Counted from the first letter of the stretch, positions 1 through 9,985 are shown. The stretch: 37,417 bases of DNA from Prosthecobacter debontii (GCA_945905735.1 CAMDQC010000038.1:1-37417); one strand, 5' to 3'. A program made the numbers and translations. The notes: generated by a model from the sequence alone, not told the origin.

Positions 1-1
1 G

Positions 2-967
2 AACAGCCCCGAGAAGACGGAGGCGGACATGAAGCCTTACGCGACGACGATTGCTGGGACGGATGTGATGTTCGACATGGTGCCGATCAAAGGCGGCAAA
101 TTTATGATGGGCTCGCCCGCGAACGAGAAAGGCCGCAACGCCGACGAAGGGCCGCAAAAGGAAGTCGCTGTGGAGCCTTTCTGGATGGGGAAGCTGGAGG
201 TCACCTGGCCAGAGTTTCAGCTCTTCATGTATCCCGAGGAGGAGAAGAAAACCCGTGTGGTCAAGAACCTGCCTGCCGAGCTAAACGCCCTCACCGACTC
301 CGTCTCACACCCGACGCAGCCGTATGTGGAGATGAGCTTCGGCATGGGCACGGACGGCTTCCCCGCCATCTCAATGACGCAGCACGCAGCGAACAAATAC
401 TGCCAATGGCTCAGCGCAAAGACGGGCCACTTTTACCGCCTGCCGACCGAGGCCGAATGGGAATACGCAGCCCGCGCCGGCACCAAGACGGCCTATTACT
501 GGGGCGACGATGCCGCGCAACTCGGGCAGTATGAGTGGTACGGCAAGAACGCCGATTTCAAATACCAGAAGGTCGGCAAAAAGAAGCCGAACCCGTGGGG
601 ACTCCACGACATCCTCGGCAACGTCGCCGAGTGGACCCTCGATCAATATGACGCGGGATATTACGCCAAGATGCCCGCCGCGAATCCGTGGAACAAAGCC
701 ACAGCGCCCTATCCGCACGCCGTACGCGGTGGCTCGTGGGACGACGACGAGCCCGAGAAACTTCGCGCCTCCGTGCGCCGCGCAAGTGGGATCGCCTGGA
801 AGGTCCAAGACCCGCAGCTCCCAAAGAGCATCTGGTACCACACAAACGCGCAATTCCTCGGGATGCGCGTCATCCGCCCGCTGAAAGTCGCGACGGCGGA
901 AGAGATGAATGCTTACTGGAATAACGGCGTGGAGAAAGATGACCCACGGCTGAGCAAGCCGGAGTAA
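2..967 (+). CDS. Formylglycine-generating-enzyme/sulfatase-modifying-factor family protein, 5' end cut by window edge
   Basis: The product has the FGE-sulfatase fold typical of SUMF1-like proteins. The N-terminal part has VPIKGGKFMMGS followed by a stretch rich in Glu, Asp and Lys. The centre has YRLPTEAEWEYAARAG, and then NPWGLHDILGNVAEW, VRGGSWDDD and a terminal LGMRVIRP. These are the hallmark blocks of the family. An ATG lies at 29, but the frame is open to the left edge (codons N-S-P-E-K-T-E-A-D precede it), so the gene probably starts outside the window. True FGEs oxidise sulfatase cysteines. Most bacterial relatives, often tethered to other domains, have unknown or different substrates, so the exact reaction cannot be stated. 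No sulfatase gene is visible nearby. Confidence 0.85.
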   Translation, partial: NSPEKTEADMKPYATTIAGTDVMFDMVPIKGGKFMMGSPANEKGRNADEGPQKEVAVEPFWMGKLEVTWPEFQLFMYPEEEKKTRVVKNLPAELNALTDSVSHPTQPYVEMSFGMGTDGFPAISMTQHAANKYCQWLSAKTGHFYRLPTEAEWEYAARAGTKTAYYWGDDAAQLGQYEWYGKNADFKYQKVGKKKPNPWGLHDILGNVAEWTLDQYDAGYYAKMPAANPWNKATAPYPHAVRGGSWDDDEPEKLRASVRRASGIAWKVQDPQLPKSIWYHTNAQFLGMRVIRPLKVATAEEMNAYWNNGVEKDDPRLSKPE

Positions 968-1013
968 ACCCGAACGCCGCTTTTGAGGGCCAAAGCGCCC
1001 GATGTCATACCAG

Positions 1014-1101
1014 CCTTGGGCAACGCCCAAGGTAGATTTGTGCGAACAATAAAGGGCTGAAAGCCCGGCTTCATGGGGCGATGAATCAGGCGCTGCAGCG
1101 C
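1014..1101. repeat. Cluster of three short palindromes (REP-like)
   Basis: Three perfect short inverted repeats follow each other in the gap after the FGE-like gene. The first is an 8 bp stem with a 3 nt loop (1014-1032, CCTTGGGC/GCCCAAGG). The second is a 5 bp stem with a 3 nt loop (1054-1066, GGGCT/AGCCC). The third is a 12 bp palindrome (1090-1101, GCGCTGCAGCGC). They lie between convergent genes, so they could end transcription, but no T-run follows them. The spacing looks more like a dispersed REP-type element. Confidence 0.5.
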
Positions 1102-1111
1102 ATAGGCCGCG

Positions 1112-1459
1112 TCATCGTGCGCTCTCTCTGTCTTTTCGTTTCTTGGTCTCATGCCCCATGATGAACACGAAGTGCTCGCGGCTGCCAGTTACGAGGACGA
1201 ATTGGCCCTCTCGCAAATCGTCATCGGTGTGTCGGCGGCGATGGTCCTCAATGACTGACGCTGGCACATCGGCGAGCACTACGCCTCGGCAGCCTGGGTA
1301 AAGAACCTGCCCAATCTGGAGCGGTGTCAGGTTGTCCAAGGCGCGCTGCGCAGCGGCGTCGTAAATCTCGGGTTGAGTGAGCGCCGCCAGCCCGAACTTC
1401 TCCTGAATTTGTCGAGCCTGTTCCTGTATCTTTTCGTTAATGTCTTTGGTGGGCTCCAT
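1112..1459 (-). CDS. Unrecognised 115-residue protein
   Basis: I do not recognise a family. The protein is soluble and charged, with no signal peptide or membrane segment. Residues 1-35 (EPTKDINEKIQEQARQIQEKF) should form an amphipathic helix, the middle part is mixed, and the tail KKRKDRESAR is strongly basic. The start is the ATG at 1459. Good amino-acid composition and the lack of a competing frame support a real gene. The FGE-like gene converges on it, and the next gene upstream on the same strand ends at 1633. Confidence 0.5.
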   Translation of the reverse strand: MEPTKDINEKIQEQARQIQEKFGLAALTQPEIYDAAAQRALDNLTPLQIGQVLYPGCRGVVLADVPASVIEDHRRRHTDDDLREGQFVLVTGSREHFVFIMGHETKKRKDRESAR

Positions 1460-1490
1460 GTGATGGCGGTGTCGAGCGGCCTAACTCCCT

Positions 1491-1558
1491 GCTATACGAC
1501 TGGGAACTTTTGCCAGTCGTATAGCGGGCGACAGAGAGAGAGGCGCGTTCTCTCTGTC
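1491..1558 (-). terminator. Two adjacent hairpins downstream of the 1633-2619 gene
   Basis: Two perfect inverted repeats sit in the gap between two minus-strand genes. One has 13 bp arms at 1491-1503 and 1513-1525 around a 9 nt loop. The other has 10 bp arms at 1530-1539 and 1549-1558 around a 9 nt loop. In the leftward direction they are met just after the stop codon at 1633, which fits a transcription end. No T-tract follows either stem, so factor-independent termination is not certain. Confidence 0.4.
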
Positions 1559-1632
1559 GGGTTGGTTGTTTTGGTGGATTGTTACGCGCATTCGGGTTTT
1601 GTAGCGGAGCGAGGGGGGATGGCGAGACGTTT

Positions 1633-2619
1633 TTACAGCGGTCTGGCGATGATCACCGGGGCGCTGCCGCGTTCGTGGCCGTCGGCGGTCTGGGCGACTA
1701 GGCGGAAGCTGGCTACGGCGCCCGGTGTGGTGAGGCCCCAGGTTGTGGTAAACACGATCGGCTCCCCGGCGTCCAGAGTGGCTACTACGTTCTCGATGTT
1801 CTCATTATAGTCCGGCCCGACGCAGGCGCGGAGCTGGTTCCTAGTCACCGCTGCGGTGGGCGACGGCGTGCCGGTAAACTCGCCGCGGCTATTCACCACC
1901 GACCAGCCTCCTGTGAGGCCCGGAGCCTGCGGCGTGCTGCCCGCTACGGGGGTCAAAAGCGGCAGTGTATCGAGAATTGCCGACCCCTCGGGGAATATCG
2001 ACGGGATTTTGAGGCGATATACCTTCAGTATAGGATAGACAACATCCTGCGCATCGTTCCGTTTTTGAATGCCTAGCGACCAATCCTGATCCAGCGACTC
2101 CCATTCATTCCACTCCGTGCGCAAGCTATCCAAGGCGGTATTAAACGCCCCCTGTTGATAGTCACCCATCAGCTTCAGCTCCGGTAGGCCTAGTGAAACT
2201 AGCCACAGATTCACCTTTACCCAAAGCCGGTTCGTATCGCGCATCGGCTTCAAAAACGCATCGCGCCCCGAGGTTACCTGAGGCACATCCGACAGATTCT
2301 TGCCATACGGGCTCGAAGCATAGTCAGCACGCATTTTCGTGTTAAAATCGTTCATCTTTGCGAGCATGAACTCCTTCATCCCCGTCACGACGGCGCTTTG
2401 GATGGAAACATCCTGCGCCAGATTCTCGACATTATCCCGATGCTGCTCCAGCGCAGAAAACAGCGCCTCTAAATCCGCCACCACCGGGTCTGTCGTGAGC
2501 CCCGTCTCCGCCTTGCTCAGCGAAATCGGCACACCACCGTTTGCCGTGTTCGCGTCATTCCAGTGATTGATGAAGAGTGGGACTACTGTGAAATATGAGG
2601 TTGGTCCTTGAATTGGCAT
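1633..2619 (-). CDS. Unrecognised 328-residue protein
   Basis: No family recognised. Residues 1-210 look largely helical, with repeated Trp/Leu patches (for example LWVKVNLWLVSLGLPELKL). Residues 215-328 look like a beta-sandwich-type tail containing LTGGWSVVNSRGEF, FTTTWGLTTPGAVASFRLVAQTADG and a final VIIARPL. There is no signal peptide. The start is the ATG at 2619, with no Shine-Dalgarno upstream. The gene appears less GC-rich than the core genes to its right and lies beside an AT-rich spacer, which hints at accessory DNA. Confidence 0.6.
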   Translation of the reverse strand: MPIQGPTSYFTVVPLFINHWNDANTANGGVPISLSKAETGLTTDPVVADLEALFSALEQHRDNVENLAQDVSIQSAVVTGMKEFMLAKMNDFNTKMRADYASSPYGKNLSDVPQVTSGRDAFLKPMRDTNRLWVKVNLWLVSLGLPELKLMGDYQQGAFNTALDSLRTEWNEWESLDQDWSLGIQKRNDAQDVVYPILKVYRLKIPSIFPEGSAILDTLPLLTPVAGSTPQAPGLTGGWSVVNSRGEFTGTPSPTAAVTRNQLRACVGPDYNENIENVVATLDAGEPIVFTTTWGLTTPGAVASFRLVAQTADGHERGSAPVIIARPL

Positions 2620-2974
2620 ATTGCTTGAAGTGTGGTTTGTGAGAGTATTGTGAAAAAACGCGGTGAAAAAATCGAGCCATCGCCTGTTCAGAAGCAGATG
2701 ACAAATATTCCTCGCTGCATTTGTGCGCAGGCAAATACGGTATTGTACGGCGCAAAGTCAATGCAAAAATGCAAACAGGTGCAATTTTGTTCAAAATAGG
2801 CTCTATTGCGCCATTTCCATACTCTGCGGCACGCTTTACAGGCAGTGCCAAAACGTGCAATGGTTGTATTTTATCAATTCTAGGCGGTAAGATTACAAAT
2901 CTAGTGCGAAAGAAAAATGGAATGGTTGGAAATTATCCATTTTCTGAGGATTGAACGAAGAATGGGGATGGGAG
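2620..2974. other. AT-rich intergenic stretch
   Basis: This stretch is visibly richer in A/T than its surroundings, with many A-runs and T-runs between 2640 and 2950. A 77-codon open frame crosses it but shows no protein-like features. It probably carries the promoter for the leftward gene starting at 2619. I could not identify a convincing -10/-35 pair. Confidence 0.4.
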
Positions 2975-3226
2975 CGGGGCTTTCCTAAGCCCCGTTGCCA
3001 CGTCAGTGGCAAGCGCATTAAAAATATCTCTGTTGGACACAGGAGAGACGCGACAGGAGGGGCGGTTTTATACCGCCCTGCGGCCCGAAGGGTCGCCCAA
3101 AAACGACCCTTTCCACGGACCGCGTGCGTTCTCGGGGAGCCGCTCCGTGGCTCAGGGCGGTATGAAACCGCCCCTCCTGTCGCGCTTTGCGCGCCCCGCT
3201 ACATCGACGTTTTAATGCGTTTGCCC
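2975..3226. repeat. Multi-hairpin inverted-repeat element 1
   Basis: The element opens with two small hairpins. One is 2975-2994, an 8 bp stem with loop TCCT. The other is 2995-3012, a 7 bp stem with loop GTCA. A large inverted repeat follows: arms 3050-3080 and 3153-3183 match at 30 of 31 positions. Further out, GCATTAAAA near 3016 pairs with TTTTAATGC near 3210, so the paired structure extends to about 3226. The centre (3085-3150) contains further self-complementary pieces: AAGGGTCG with CGACCCTT, and TCCACGGA with TCCGTGG. No transposase or coding frame is present. It looks like a MITE- or REP-type element, or a structured RNA. Confidence 0.75.
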
Positions 3227-3287
3227 TGGCTCGTTCCTCGCAACCTTGGGGCCGCGTGTGGGTTTTGTGGGCTGGCGGCAGCGCCTG

Positions 3288-3518
3288 TGTCCCGAAGGGA
3301 CAGCCAGAGATTAGCCGGTGGTGGAGCGACGAAGGAGCGGGAACCACCGGTTCAGCGCGTGGTGCGGGATGCGCCCCGGAGGCGGCGCGAGAACGCCCCG
3401 CTTGCCGACAGGCTCTTTCGCCCCTGCCGGGGCTGCATCGCATACTGGGGCTGCGATCCGGTGGCTGCGCTCGTTCCTCGCTCACCACCGGCTAATCTCT
3501 AGCTGTCCCTTCGGGACA
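3288..3518. repeat. Inverted-repeat element 2
   Basis: The outer arms at about 3288-3336 and 3470-3518 are near-perfect reverse complements over some 49 bases. They start and end with the palindromic TGTCCCGAAGGGACA-type sequence and contain AGAGATTAGCCGGTGGT. The interior holds additional GC-rich stems. A piece of the right arm (CTCGTTCCTCGC) also occurs as a direct copy near 3228. There is no coding content. The element directly follows element 1, and the two may form one compound block between the 2619 gene and the MoxR gene. Confidence 0.75.
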
Positions 3519-3587
3519 AAACAAATGTCCGAAGCAACCTTGGGCTGAGTGATGCAACGCCTTCGGCGTAACTGCCATTCCCGCGCT

Positions 3588-3604
3588 CCACTTTTAATCA
3601 CACC
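3588..3604 (+). repeat. 17-bp repeat, copy 1 (CCACTTTTAATCACACC)
   Basis: This 17-mer occurs again, exactly, in the opposite orientation at 34232-34248. The copy here lies 68 bases before the probable MoxR start codon. It is too long to be expected twice by chance in a window this size. Confidence 0.6.
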
Positions 3605-3671
3605 GAAGTTTCGCGGGTGTGGGGACGAATGGCTCGACATGCTGCGGCTTCCGCATTTACCCATGCGGGAT

Positions 3672-4721
3672 ATGAGCGATGATTCGGAGACACCTCCGCC
3701 ACCACCAGTAATGGAGCCCGCGACCTTCAAGGAGGATGACGTGCAGGCGATTGAGTATTTCAAGAAGGCGTATGAGACGCTGCGGTATCAGATCGGCAAG
3801 GTGATCGTCGGTCAGGATGGCGTCATTGATGAGCTGCTGATCGCGATTTTCACCCGCTCGCACGCGCTGCTCGTGGGCGTGCCGGGGCTGGCGAAGACGC
3901 TGCTCATTTCCACGCTGGCGCAGGCGCTGAATCTTCAGTTTAAGCGCATCCAGTTCACGCCGGACTTGATGCCGAGCGACATCACGGGGACGGAGGTGAT
4001 TTATCAAGACCCGGAGAGCGGGGCGCGGGAGTTCAAGTTTTTGCCGGGGCCGATTTTTGCGAATGTGATCCTTGCGGATGAAATCAACCGCACTCCCCCG
4101 AAGACGCAGGCGGCGATGCTGGAGGCGATGCAGGAGCGGAAGATCACGGTGGGCGGTGCAGACCACGTTTTGCCGAATCCGTTCTTCGTGCTCGCGACGC
4201 AAAACCCGGTGGAGCAAGAGGGCACGTATCCGCTGCCCGAGGCGCAGCTCGACCGGTTTATGTTCATGATCTACGTGGACTATCCGAGCGCGGAGGAGGA
4301 GCTGGAGATCATGCGGCGCGGGACGGGCGGCAAGCAGGCGCAGCCGAGGCAGGTGCTCGGGCTGGAGCACATCATGTATCTGCAAGGCACGGTGCGGCGG
4401 ATGCCCGTGGCCGAGCACGTCCTGCGATACGCGCAGAGCATCGCCGCCGCGACGCGCGCGAAGAGCCCGCAGGCGCTGGACTTTTGCAAGAAATGGCTGA
4501 GCTGGGGCGCAGGCCCGCGTGCGTCGCTGAACCTCATCATGGCGGCGAAAGCGCACGCGATTTTGCGCGGGCACATCTATGTGAGCTGCGACGACGTGGC
4601 GGCGGTCGCGCCGAGCATCATGCGCCACCGCATCATCCCGAATTTCGCGGCGCAGTCGGAGGGGATTACCAGCGACGACATCACGCGGATGATTCTGGAG
4701 AAGATACCGAAGGCGGAGTAA
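3672..4721 (+). CDS. MoxR-family AAA+ ATPase
   Basis: MoxR proteins are AAA+ ATPases thought to act as chaperones for assembly or activation of protein complexes, often with a VWA-domain partner. Walker A is GVPGLAKT at residues 69-76. Walker B is VILADEINR around 132-140, followed by TPPKTQAAMLEAMQERK. The family block ATQNPVEQEGTYPLPEAQLDR and the C-terminal lid are present. The chosen start at 3672 (MSDDSETPPPPP) gives 349 residues, the usual size. The frame is open further upstream to 3549, but that part runs through repeat sequence. The usual DUF58 and VWA genes are not beside it: the next gene is smc, 102 bases away. Confidence 0.92.
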   Translation: MSDDSETPPPPPVMEPATFKEDDVQAIEYFKKAYETLRYQIGKVIVGQDGVIDELLIAIFTRSHALLVGVPGLAKTLLISTLAQALNLQFKRIQFTPDLMPSDITGTEVIYQDPESGAREFKFLPGPIFANVILADEINRTPPKTQAAMLEAMQERKITVGGADHVLPNPFFVLATQNPVEQEGTYPLPEAQLDRFMFMIYVDYPSAEEELEIMRRGTGGKQAQPRQVLGLEHIMYLQGTVRRMPVAEHVLRYAQSIAAATRAKSPQALDFCKKWLSWGAGPRASLNLIMAAKAHAILRGHIYVSCDDVAAVAPSIMRHRIIPNFAAQSEGITSDDITRMILEKIPKAE

Positions 4722-4823
4722 GGCTGGCACTCCAGAGAGGGGTTTCATTTGCGGAAACCACTACTAATTGTGCTTGCGCCCATTTTCGCGGTGTTTCAGG
4801 ATTGCCCCAACTGAACCGCGCTT

Positions 4824-7800
4824 ATGTATCTCAAATCGCTAGAAATCTTCGGCTTTAAGTCGTTTGCACCCAAGACCATCCTGAACTTCGACCGGGGCGT
4901 TACCTGCGTCGTCGGGCCGAACGGCTGCGGCAAATCCAACGTCCTCGACAGCATCCGCTGGGTGCTCGGCGAGCAGTCGGCGAAAGCCCTGCGCGGTGGG
5001 GAAATGACGGACGTGATTTTCTCCGGCACGGACTCCCGCAAGGCGCTGGGAATGGCGGAGGTTTCGATGACCTTCACCGAGTGCGAGGAGCAGCTCGGGC
5101 TCGACTGGCACGAGGTGAAAATCACCCGCCGCGTTTTCCGCGAGGGCGGCTCGGAGTATTTGCTGAACGGGACGCCGTGCCGGCTGAAGGACATTCACCA
5201 GATGTTCATGGATACGGGCATCGGGCGCTCGGCTTACTCCATCATGGAGCAGGGCAAGATCGATCAGATTCTCTCCAGCCGCCCCGAAGACCGACGGGCG
5301 ATTTTTGAAGAGGCGGCGGGCATCACGAAATACAAGTTCCAGCGCAAAGAGGCGCTGCGGAAGCTGGAGGCGACCGAGGCGAATTTGCTCCGCCTCGCTG
5401 ACATTATCAAAGAGGTGAAGCGGCAGATTGGCAGCGTGCAGCGGCAGGCGAATAAAGCGCGGCGCTACCAAGGGATGCTCGACGATTTGAAGACGCTGGA
5501 GCTTCACCACGCGCAGCGCCAGTGGGCGGAGTTGGACGGCTCGCGGTCCACGTCGCGGGAGGAACTCGATTCGCTCGCAGCGCAAGCGTACGAGATGGAG
5601 ATCGCCGTCTCCGCTGCCGAGGAAGAAGCCATGGCCCAACGTGCCGCGCTGGAGGATATGGAGCAGCGGCTCAATGGTGCGCGGCAGACCGTGCAGGACA
5701 TCCGGCAGCGCATCGGCAATCACGAAAACCGCCTCGCATTTAACGCCGAACGCGTGCTGGAATTTGAACAGCTCCAGCAGCGGTATCGCGGCGAAGTCGC
5801 TGCGGCAGAAGAGCGCTTCCAAATGGCGGAGACGCAGCTCCGCGATACGAATAGCGAGCTGACGCAAATCACCGACATGCTGGCGGCGGAACTCCGCCGG
5901 ATGGAGGAAGTGCAAGCTCGTGCCGCGGGCTTTACTGCGCAGCGCAGCGAGGCGGATGCGCTCATTTCGTCAATCGCGAATGAAGCGGGTCGCGTGGAGA
6001 GCAAGCTCAGCAGCCTCCGCGCAACGAGCAGCACGATCGGGCAGCAGCGCGACGGCGCGGAAGCCCGCCTCGCCATCCTCGCGCAAGACGCCGCCAGCGC
6101 CGAAGAATCCCTCACACGACTGCGCGAACAATTCTCCACCACCGGCGCAGACATCGAGATCGTCGGGCGCGAACTCGAAGACCGCACCGCCGCGATGGGA
6201 GCCGCAGAAGCAAAGCTCCGTGAGGCTCGCGAGGCGATGGCCGTTTTAGAAAAGGAACTCCGCGACACCCAGCGCGTGTTCAGCGAAAAGGACGGTCGCC
6301 TCGGCGTTCTCCTCCAGCTCAACACCGCAGGCGAAGGCCTCAGCGAGGGCACGCAAGCCGTTATTGCCGGGCTCGATAACCCGGAGTTTTTCGGCCCAGC
6401 CATCCACGGCGCGCTCGCACAGTCCATCCAAGTCGCACCGGAGTTTGTCGTCGCCGTCGAGGCACTGCTCGGCGCGAATTTGCAGGCGATCATCATGAAG
6501 GATACGACGATGGCCGAGCACGTCATGAAGACGCTCACCTCGCAAAAGATGGGCAAGGCGTCGCTGCTCTTGAAGGACATGGACCGCATGTTCACGCACG
6601 AGACAAACGAGCTGATGCTGCTCCCGCACGGCGCGATTGATTGGGTCATCAACAAAATCAACGCCGAGCCCGAAGTCACCCGCGCAATTGAGCGACTCGT
6701 GAACCACAGCGTGCTCGTCCCCGACCTCGAAACGGCGATGAAGGTATTCCCCCAAATGCGCGGCTCCGCCATCGTCACGCTCGCCGGCGAAGTCATCTCC
6801 GGCGACGGCGTGCTGCGCGGCGGCGCGAGCAAGAAGGACGAGGAAAACTCCATCTTGCATCGCAAAAACCAGATCATCGAATTGCAAGCGGAGGTCTCTA
6901 CGTTGAGCGAGCAGCTTGCCATTTTGAATCAGCGCCACGACGAGTGTGTCGCCGACATTGATACGGCCAGCGCCATCATCGAAGAAGCCCGCAACGAAAA
7001 GCAAAACGCCACGATGCAGCTCTCCACCCTGCGCGGACAGCAATCGTTGCTCGAAAGCCAAGTCCGCGATGCCGAGAAGCGGCAGCAAACGCTCGATTGG
7101 GAGAAGCAAAACGCCGAAGCCCGCCGCGCCGAAGCCGCCACGCGGATGGACCAAATGGAACTCGAAGTGCTCGCCGCGATGGAGCAATTCGACGCACTCA
7201 TCGCCCGTCGCAGCGAAGCGCAAAACGAACTCGAAATGCTCCGCGCCCAGGAGTCCGAAGTGAGCGCCGAACTCAACGAATTGAAAATCAAAGTCGCCAC
7301 CGAGCGCCAGCGCCATTCCTCACTCCACCACCAGCGGCAGCCGATGGAAGCGCGCATCGAAGAACTGCGCGGGCTCATGGAAGAACGCCGTCGCGACATC
7401 TCCACGTACGACGACCGCGCCGCCTCGCTGCACATCGAGAACGCCGAAATCGAAGGCAATATGGAGCGCCTGCGAGCCACGATTGGCGAAGCCGAAGAAA
7501 CCGTCGCCCGCCTCCAAGAAGAGCGCCGCGCATTCGTCGCCGGAGCGGAAGAAGTCGCTGAGCGGTTGCGCATGTTGCGCCGCGAACAAAGCGTCTATGT
7601 CGAGAAACGCGGCGGGCTCGAAGTGCGAGTCACCCAGCTCGAACTCAAGGCCGACGCCATCGCCGACCACATCCAAAAACGCTACAGCGTCGCCCTCAGC
7701 GAGTTCACCCCCGACAGCTACGCCCTCGCCGCATGTCTCCGCGACATCGGCAAGCGTGGCCGCAAGGTGGAAGCAGCCACCGACGACGATGAAGCACCCG

Positions 7801-8639
7801 CCCCAGAAGTGCTCGAAGAAGCCGAAGAAACGCCCGTTTTCACCAACGAAGGAATGGACTGGGGCCGCGTGGAAACACTCGTCCGCGAACTCGACACACG
7901 CCTCGCCTCAATGGGGCCGGTGAACATGGACGCCATCGCCGAATACGAGGAACTCGAACAGCGCAACACGTTCCTCGAAACGCAAATCAACGACACCGAA
8001 GCCGCGAAGAACGAACTCCTCGATGTCATCAACAAAATCAACGCCACGACGCGCACATTGTTCGCCGAGACGTTCGAAAAAATCCGCACGAACTTCCAAG
8101 AGATGTTCAAAGAACTCTTCGGCGGCGGCACCGCGAATTTGATCATGACCGACGAAGCCGACCCGCTCGAATGCGGCATCGAAATCATCGCCAAACCGCC
8201 CGGCAAACAGCTCAGCAGCATCACCCTGCTCTCGGGCGGAGAGAAAACGATGACGGCAGTTTCCCTCCTCTTCTCCATCTACATGGTGAAGCCTTCGCCC
8301 TTCTGCGTGCTGGATGAAATGGACGCGCCGCTCGACGAATCGAACATCAACCGCTTCATCAAAATCCTCGACCGTTTCGTGGGCCAGAGCCAATTCGTCG
8401 TCATCAGCCACAACAAAAAAACCATCGCCCGCGCAGACGCGCTCTACGGCGTCACGATGGAAGAACACGGCGTCTCCAAACTTGTCGGCGTCAAATTCCG
8501 CAACCGCGAAGAGAGCAACCAAACGACCGACGTACTGGGCAACAGCAACCCGACGCCGATCCCGAGCGTCGCCGAGAGCTTTGGCAAATCGCCAAACCTC
8601 CACAGCGACAACGTCTCCAGCGGAAACGGCGCAGCGTAA
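4824..8639 (+). CDS. smc: Chromosome segregation protein SMC
   Basis: SMC is the ATPase core of bacterial condensin. It forms long coiled-coil dimers that organise and segregate the nucleoid, together with ScpA and ScpB. The N-terminal head begins [18 protein letters not shown], with Walker A GPNGCGKS at residues 31-38. A coiled coil follows from about residue 170 to 490, the hinge lies at about 510-680, and a return coil runs to about 970. The C-terminal head has the signature LSGGEK near 1136 and Walker [13 protein letters not shown] near 1160. At 1271 residues it is longer than the common 1170-1200. An acidic, proline-containing linker ([17 protein letters not shown], from about 986) and a polar tail account for part of this. 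scpA and scpB are not in the window. Confidence 0.98.
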   Translation: MYLKSLEIFGFKSFAPKTILNFDRGVTCVVGPNGCGKSNVLDSIRWVLGEQSAKALRGGEMTDVIFSGTDSRKALGMAEVSMTFTECEEQLGLDWHEVKITRRVFREGGSEYLLNGTPCRLKDIHQMFMDTGIGRSAYSIMEQGKIDQILSSRPEDRRAIFEEAAGITKYKFQRKEALRKLEATEANLLRLADIIKEVKRQIGSVQRQANKARRYQGMLDDLKTLELHHAQRQWAELDGSRSTSREELDSLAAQAYEMEIAVSAAEEEAMAQRAALEDMEQRLNGARQTVQDIRQRIGNHENRLAFNAERVLEFEQLQQRYRGEVAAAEERFQMAETQLRDTNSELTQITDMLAAELRRMEEVQARAAGFTAQRSEADALISSIANEAGRVESKLSSLRATSSTIGQQRDGAEARLAILAQDAASAEESLTRLREQFSTTGADIEIVGRELEDRTAAMGAAEAKLREAREAMAVLEKELRDTQRVFSEKDGRLGVLLQLNTAGEGLSEGTQAVIAGLDNPEFFGPAIHGALAQSIQVAPEFVVAVEALLGANLQAIIMKDTTMAEHVMKTLTSQKMGKASLLLKDMDRMFTHETNELMLLPHGAIDWVINKINAEPEVTRAIERLVNHSVLVPDLETAMKVFPQMRGSAIVTLAGEVISGDGVLRGGASKKDEENSILHRKNQIIELQAEVSTLSEQLAILNQRHDECVADIDTASAIIEEARNEKQNATMQLSTLRGQQSLLESQVRDAEKRQQTLDWEKQNAEARRAEAATRMDQMELEVLAAMEQFDALIARRSEAQNELEMLRAQESEVSAELNELKIKVATERQRHSSLHHQRQPMEARIEELRGLMEERRRDISTYDDRAASLHIENAEIEGNMERLRATIGEAEETVARLQEERRAFVAGAEEVAERLRMLRREQSVYVEKRGGLEVRVTQLELKADAIADHIQKRYSVALSEFTPDSYALAACLRDIGKRGRKVEAATDDDEAPAPEVLEEAEETPVFTNEGMDWGRVETLVRELDTRLASMGPVNMDAIAEYEELEQRNTFLETQINDTEAAKNELLDVINKINATTRTLFAETFEKIRTNFQEMFKELFGGGTANLIMTDEADPLECGIEIIAKPPGKQLSSITLLSGGEKTMTAVSLLFSIYMVKPSPFCVLDEMDAPLDESNINRFIKILDRFVGQSQFVVISHNKKTIARADALYGVTMEEHGVSKLVGVKFRNREESNQTTDVLGNSNPTPIPSVAESFGKSPNLHSDNVSSGNGAA

Positions 8640-8692
8640 AGCGAACCCACGCTTGCACTCTGCGCGCGAGTCTGTTTCATCCGCGCCGCATT

Positions 8693-9985
8693 ATGAAAAT
8701 CGTCCTCGCATACTCCGGTGGTCTCGACACGAGCGTCCTGCTCACTTGGCTCAAAGAAACATACTCCGCTGAAATCATCGCCTACTGCGCCGACGTCGGC
8801 CAAGAGGAAGAGCTCGACGGGCTCGACGCTAAGGCGTTCAAGACCGGCGCGAGCAAATGCTTCATCGAAGATTTGCGCGAGGAGTTTGCGCGGGATTTCA
8901 TCTTCCCGATGATGCAAGCGGGCGCGATTTACGAGGGACAGTATTTCCTCGGCACGAGCATCGCCCGCCCGTGTATCGCGAAGAAAATGGTGGAGATCGC
9001 ACAGGCCGAAGGCGCGCACGCGGTGGCGCACGGCGCGACGGGAAAAGGGAACGACCAAGTGCGCTTTGAGCTCGCAGCAGCGGCCCTCGCGCCGTCGCTG
9101 GAGGTCATCGCTCCGTGGCGGCAGGATCGCTTCCGTGAAGAGTTCCCCGGTCGCGCCGAGATGATCGCCTATGCGGAGAAGCACAACATCCCCGTCCACG
9201 CCTCGGTGAAAAAGCCCTACTCGATGGACCGCAATCTTCTGCACATCTCGTTCGAGGCCGGCATCCTCGAAGACCCGTGGTTCGACGCCTCCGCCGAAAA
9301 AGCACGCGACATGTACATCCTCTCCGTCTCGCCCGAAGAAGCGCCGGACAAGGCCGAGCACGTCGAGCTGACCTTCGAGAAGGGGAACTGCACCGCCATC
9401 GGCTACCACGAAATCGCCGCGCTGCTGGCGACGCTCGGGCACAAGGGCGACGTGAAATTTAACGCCTACAACCACGCAGAGTTGTCCCCTTTCTGGGTGA
9501 TGAAAGTACTCAACGCCCTCGGCGGTCGCCACGGCTGCGGGCGCGTGGACATGGTGGAGAATCGCTTCGTCGGCATGAAGTCGCGCGGCGTGTATGAGAC
9601 GCCCGGCGGCAGCATCCTGCACTTCGCCCACCGGCAAATGGAGTCGCTCACGATGGACCGCGAAGTGATGCACCTGCGCGACACGCTCGTGCCGAAATAC
9701 GCCGAGCTGGTCTATTACGGCTTCTGGTTTGCCCCCGAGCGCGAGGCGCTCCAAGCGTTCATCACCGAGTCGCAAAAGAGCGTCACCGGCGTCGTCCGTG
9801 TGAAGCTCTACAAAGGCAACATCATCGCCGCAGGCCGCAAGTCCCCGCTCTCGCTCTACAACCCCGAGATCGCCACGATGGAGGCTGACCCGACGAAGGC
9901 TTACAACCAAAACGACGCCACCGGCTTCATCGCCCTCAACGCCCTACGGCTCAAAGTTGCCTCGCGGGTGCATGGGGTGAAGTAA
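8693..9985 (+). CDS. argG: Argininosuccinate synthase
   Basis: This enzyme joins citrulline and aspartate using ATP to make argininosuccinate, the penultimate step of arginine biosynthesis, in the cytoplasm. The PP-loop AYSGGLDTS lies at residues 6-14. The conserved blocks [27 protein letters not shown] and [20 protein letters not shown] are all present. The length (430 residues) is within the family range. The ATG at 8693 is fixed by the motif [10 protein letters not shown]. It follows smc by 53 bases on the same strand and may share its transcript. The arginine gene argC lies far away at 30413, so the pathway genes are dispersed. Confidence 0.98.
   Translation: MKIVLAYSGGLDTSVLLTWLKETYSAEIIAYCADVGQEEELDGLDAKAFKTGASKCFIEDLREEFARDFIFPMMQAGAIYEGQYFLGTSIARPCIAKKMVEIAQAEGAHAVAHGATGKGNDQVRFELAAAALAPSLEVIAPWRQDRFREEFPGRAEMIAYAEKHNIPVHASVKKPYSMDRNLLHISFEAGILEDPWFDASAEKARDMYILSVSPEEAPDKAEHVELTFEKGNCTAIGYHEIAALLATLGHKGDVKFNAYNHAELSPFWVMKVLNALGGRHGCGRVDMVENRFVGMKSRGVYETPGGSILHFAHRQMESLTMDREVMHLRDTLVPKYAELVYYGFWFAPEREALQAFITESQKSVTGVVRVKLYKGNIIAAGRKSPLSLYNPEIATMEADPTKAYNQNDATGFIALNALRLKVASRVHGVK

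Noticed and set aside
2721-2954. Possible 77-codon gene in the AT-rich spacer
   Set aside because: There is no ribosome-binding site, no recognisable domain and no neighbour support.
2960-3550. tRNA or other classical RNA gene within the hairpin-rich region
   Set aside because: No cloverleaf with T-loop GTTCAAATC-like sequence or CCA end was found. The stems are those of long inverted repeats.
8444-9910. Long antisense open frame over argG (about 488 codons)
   Set aside because: It is the complement of a clear argG frame. Arg/His/Val-rich shadow composition and lack of any domain argue against a gene.
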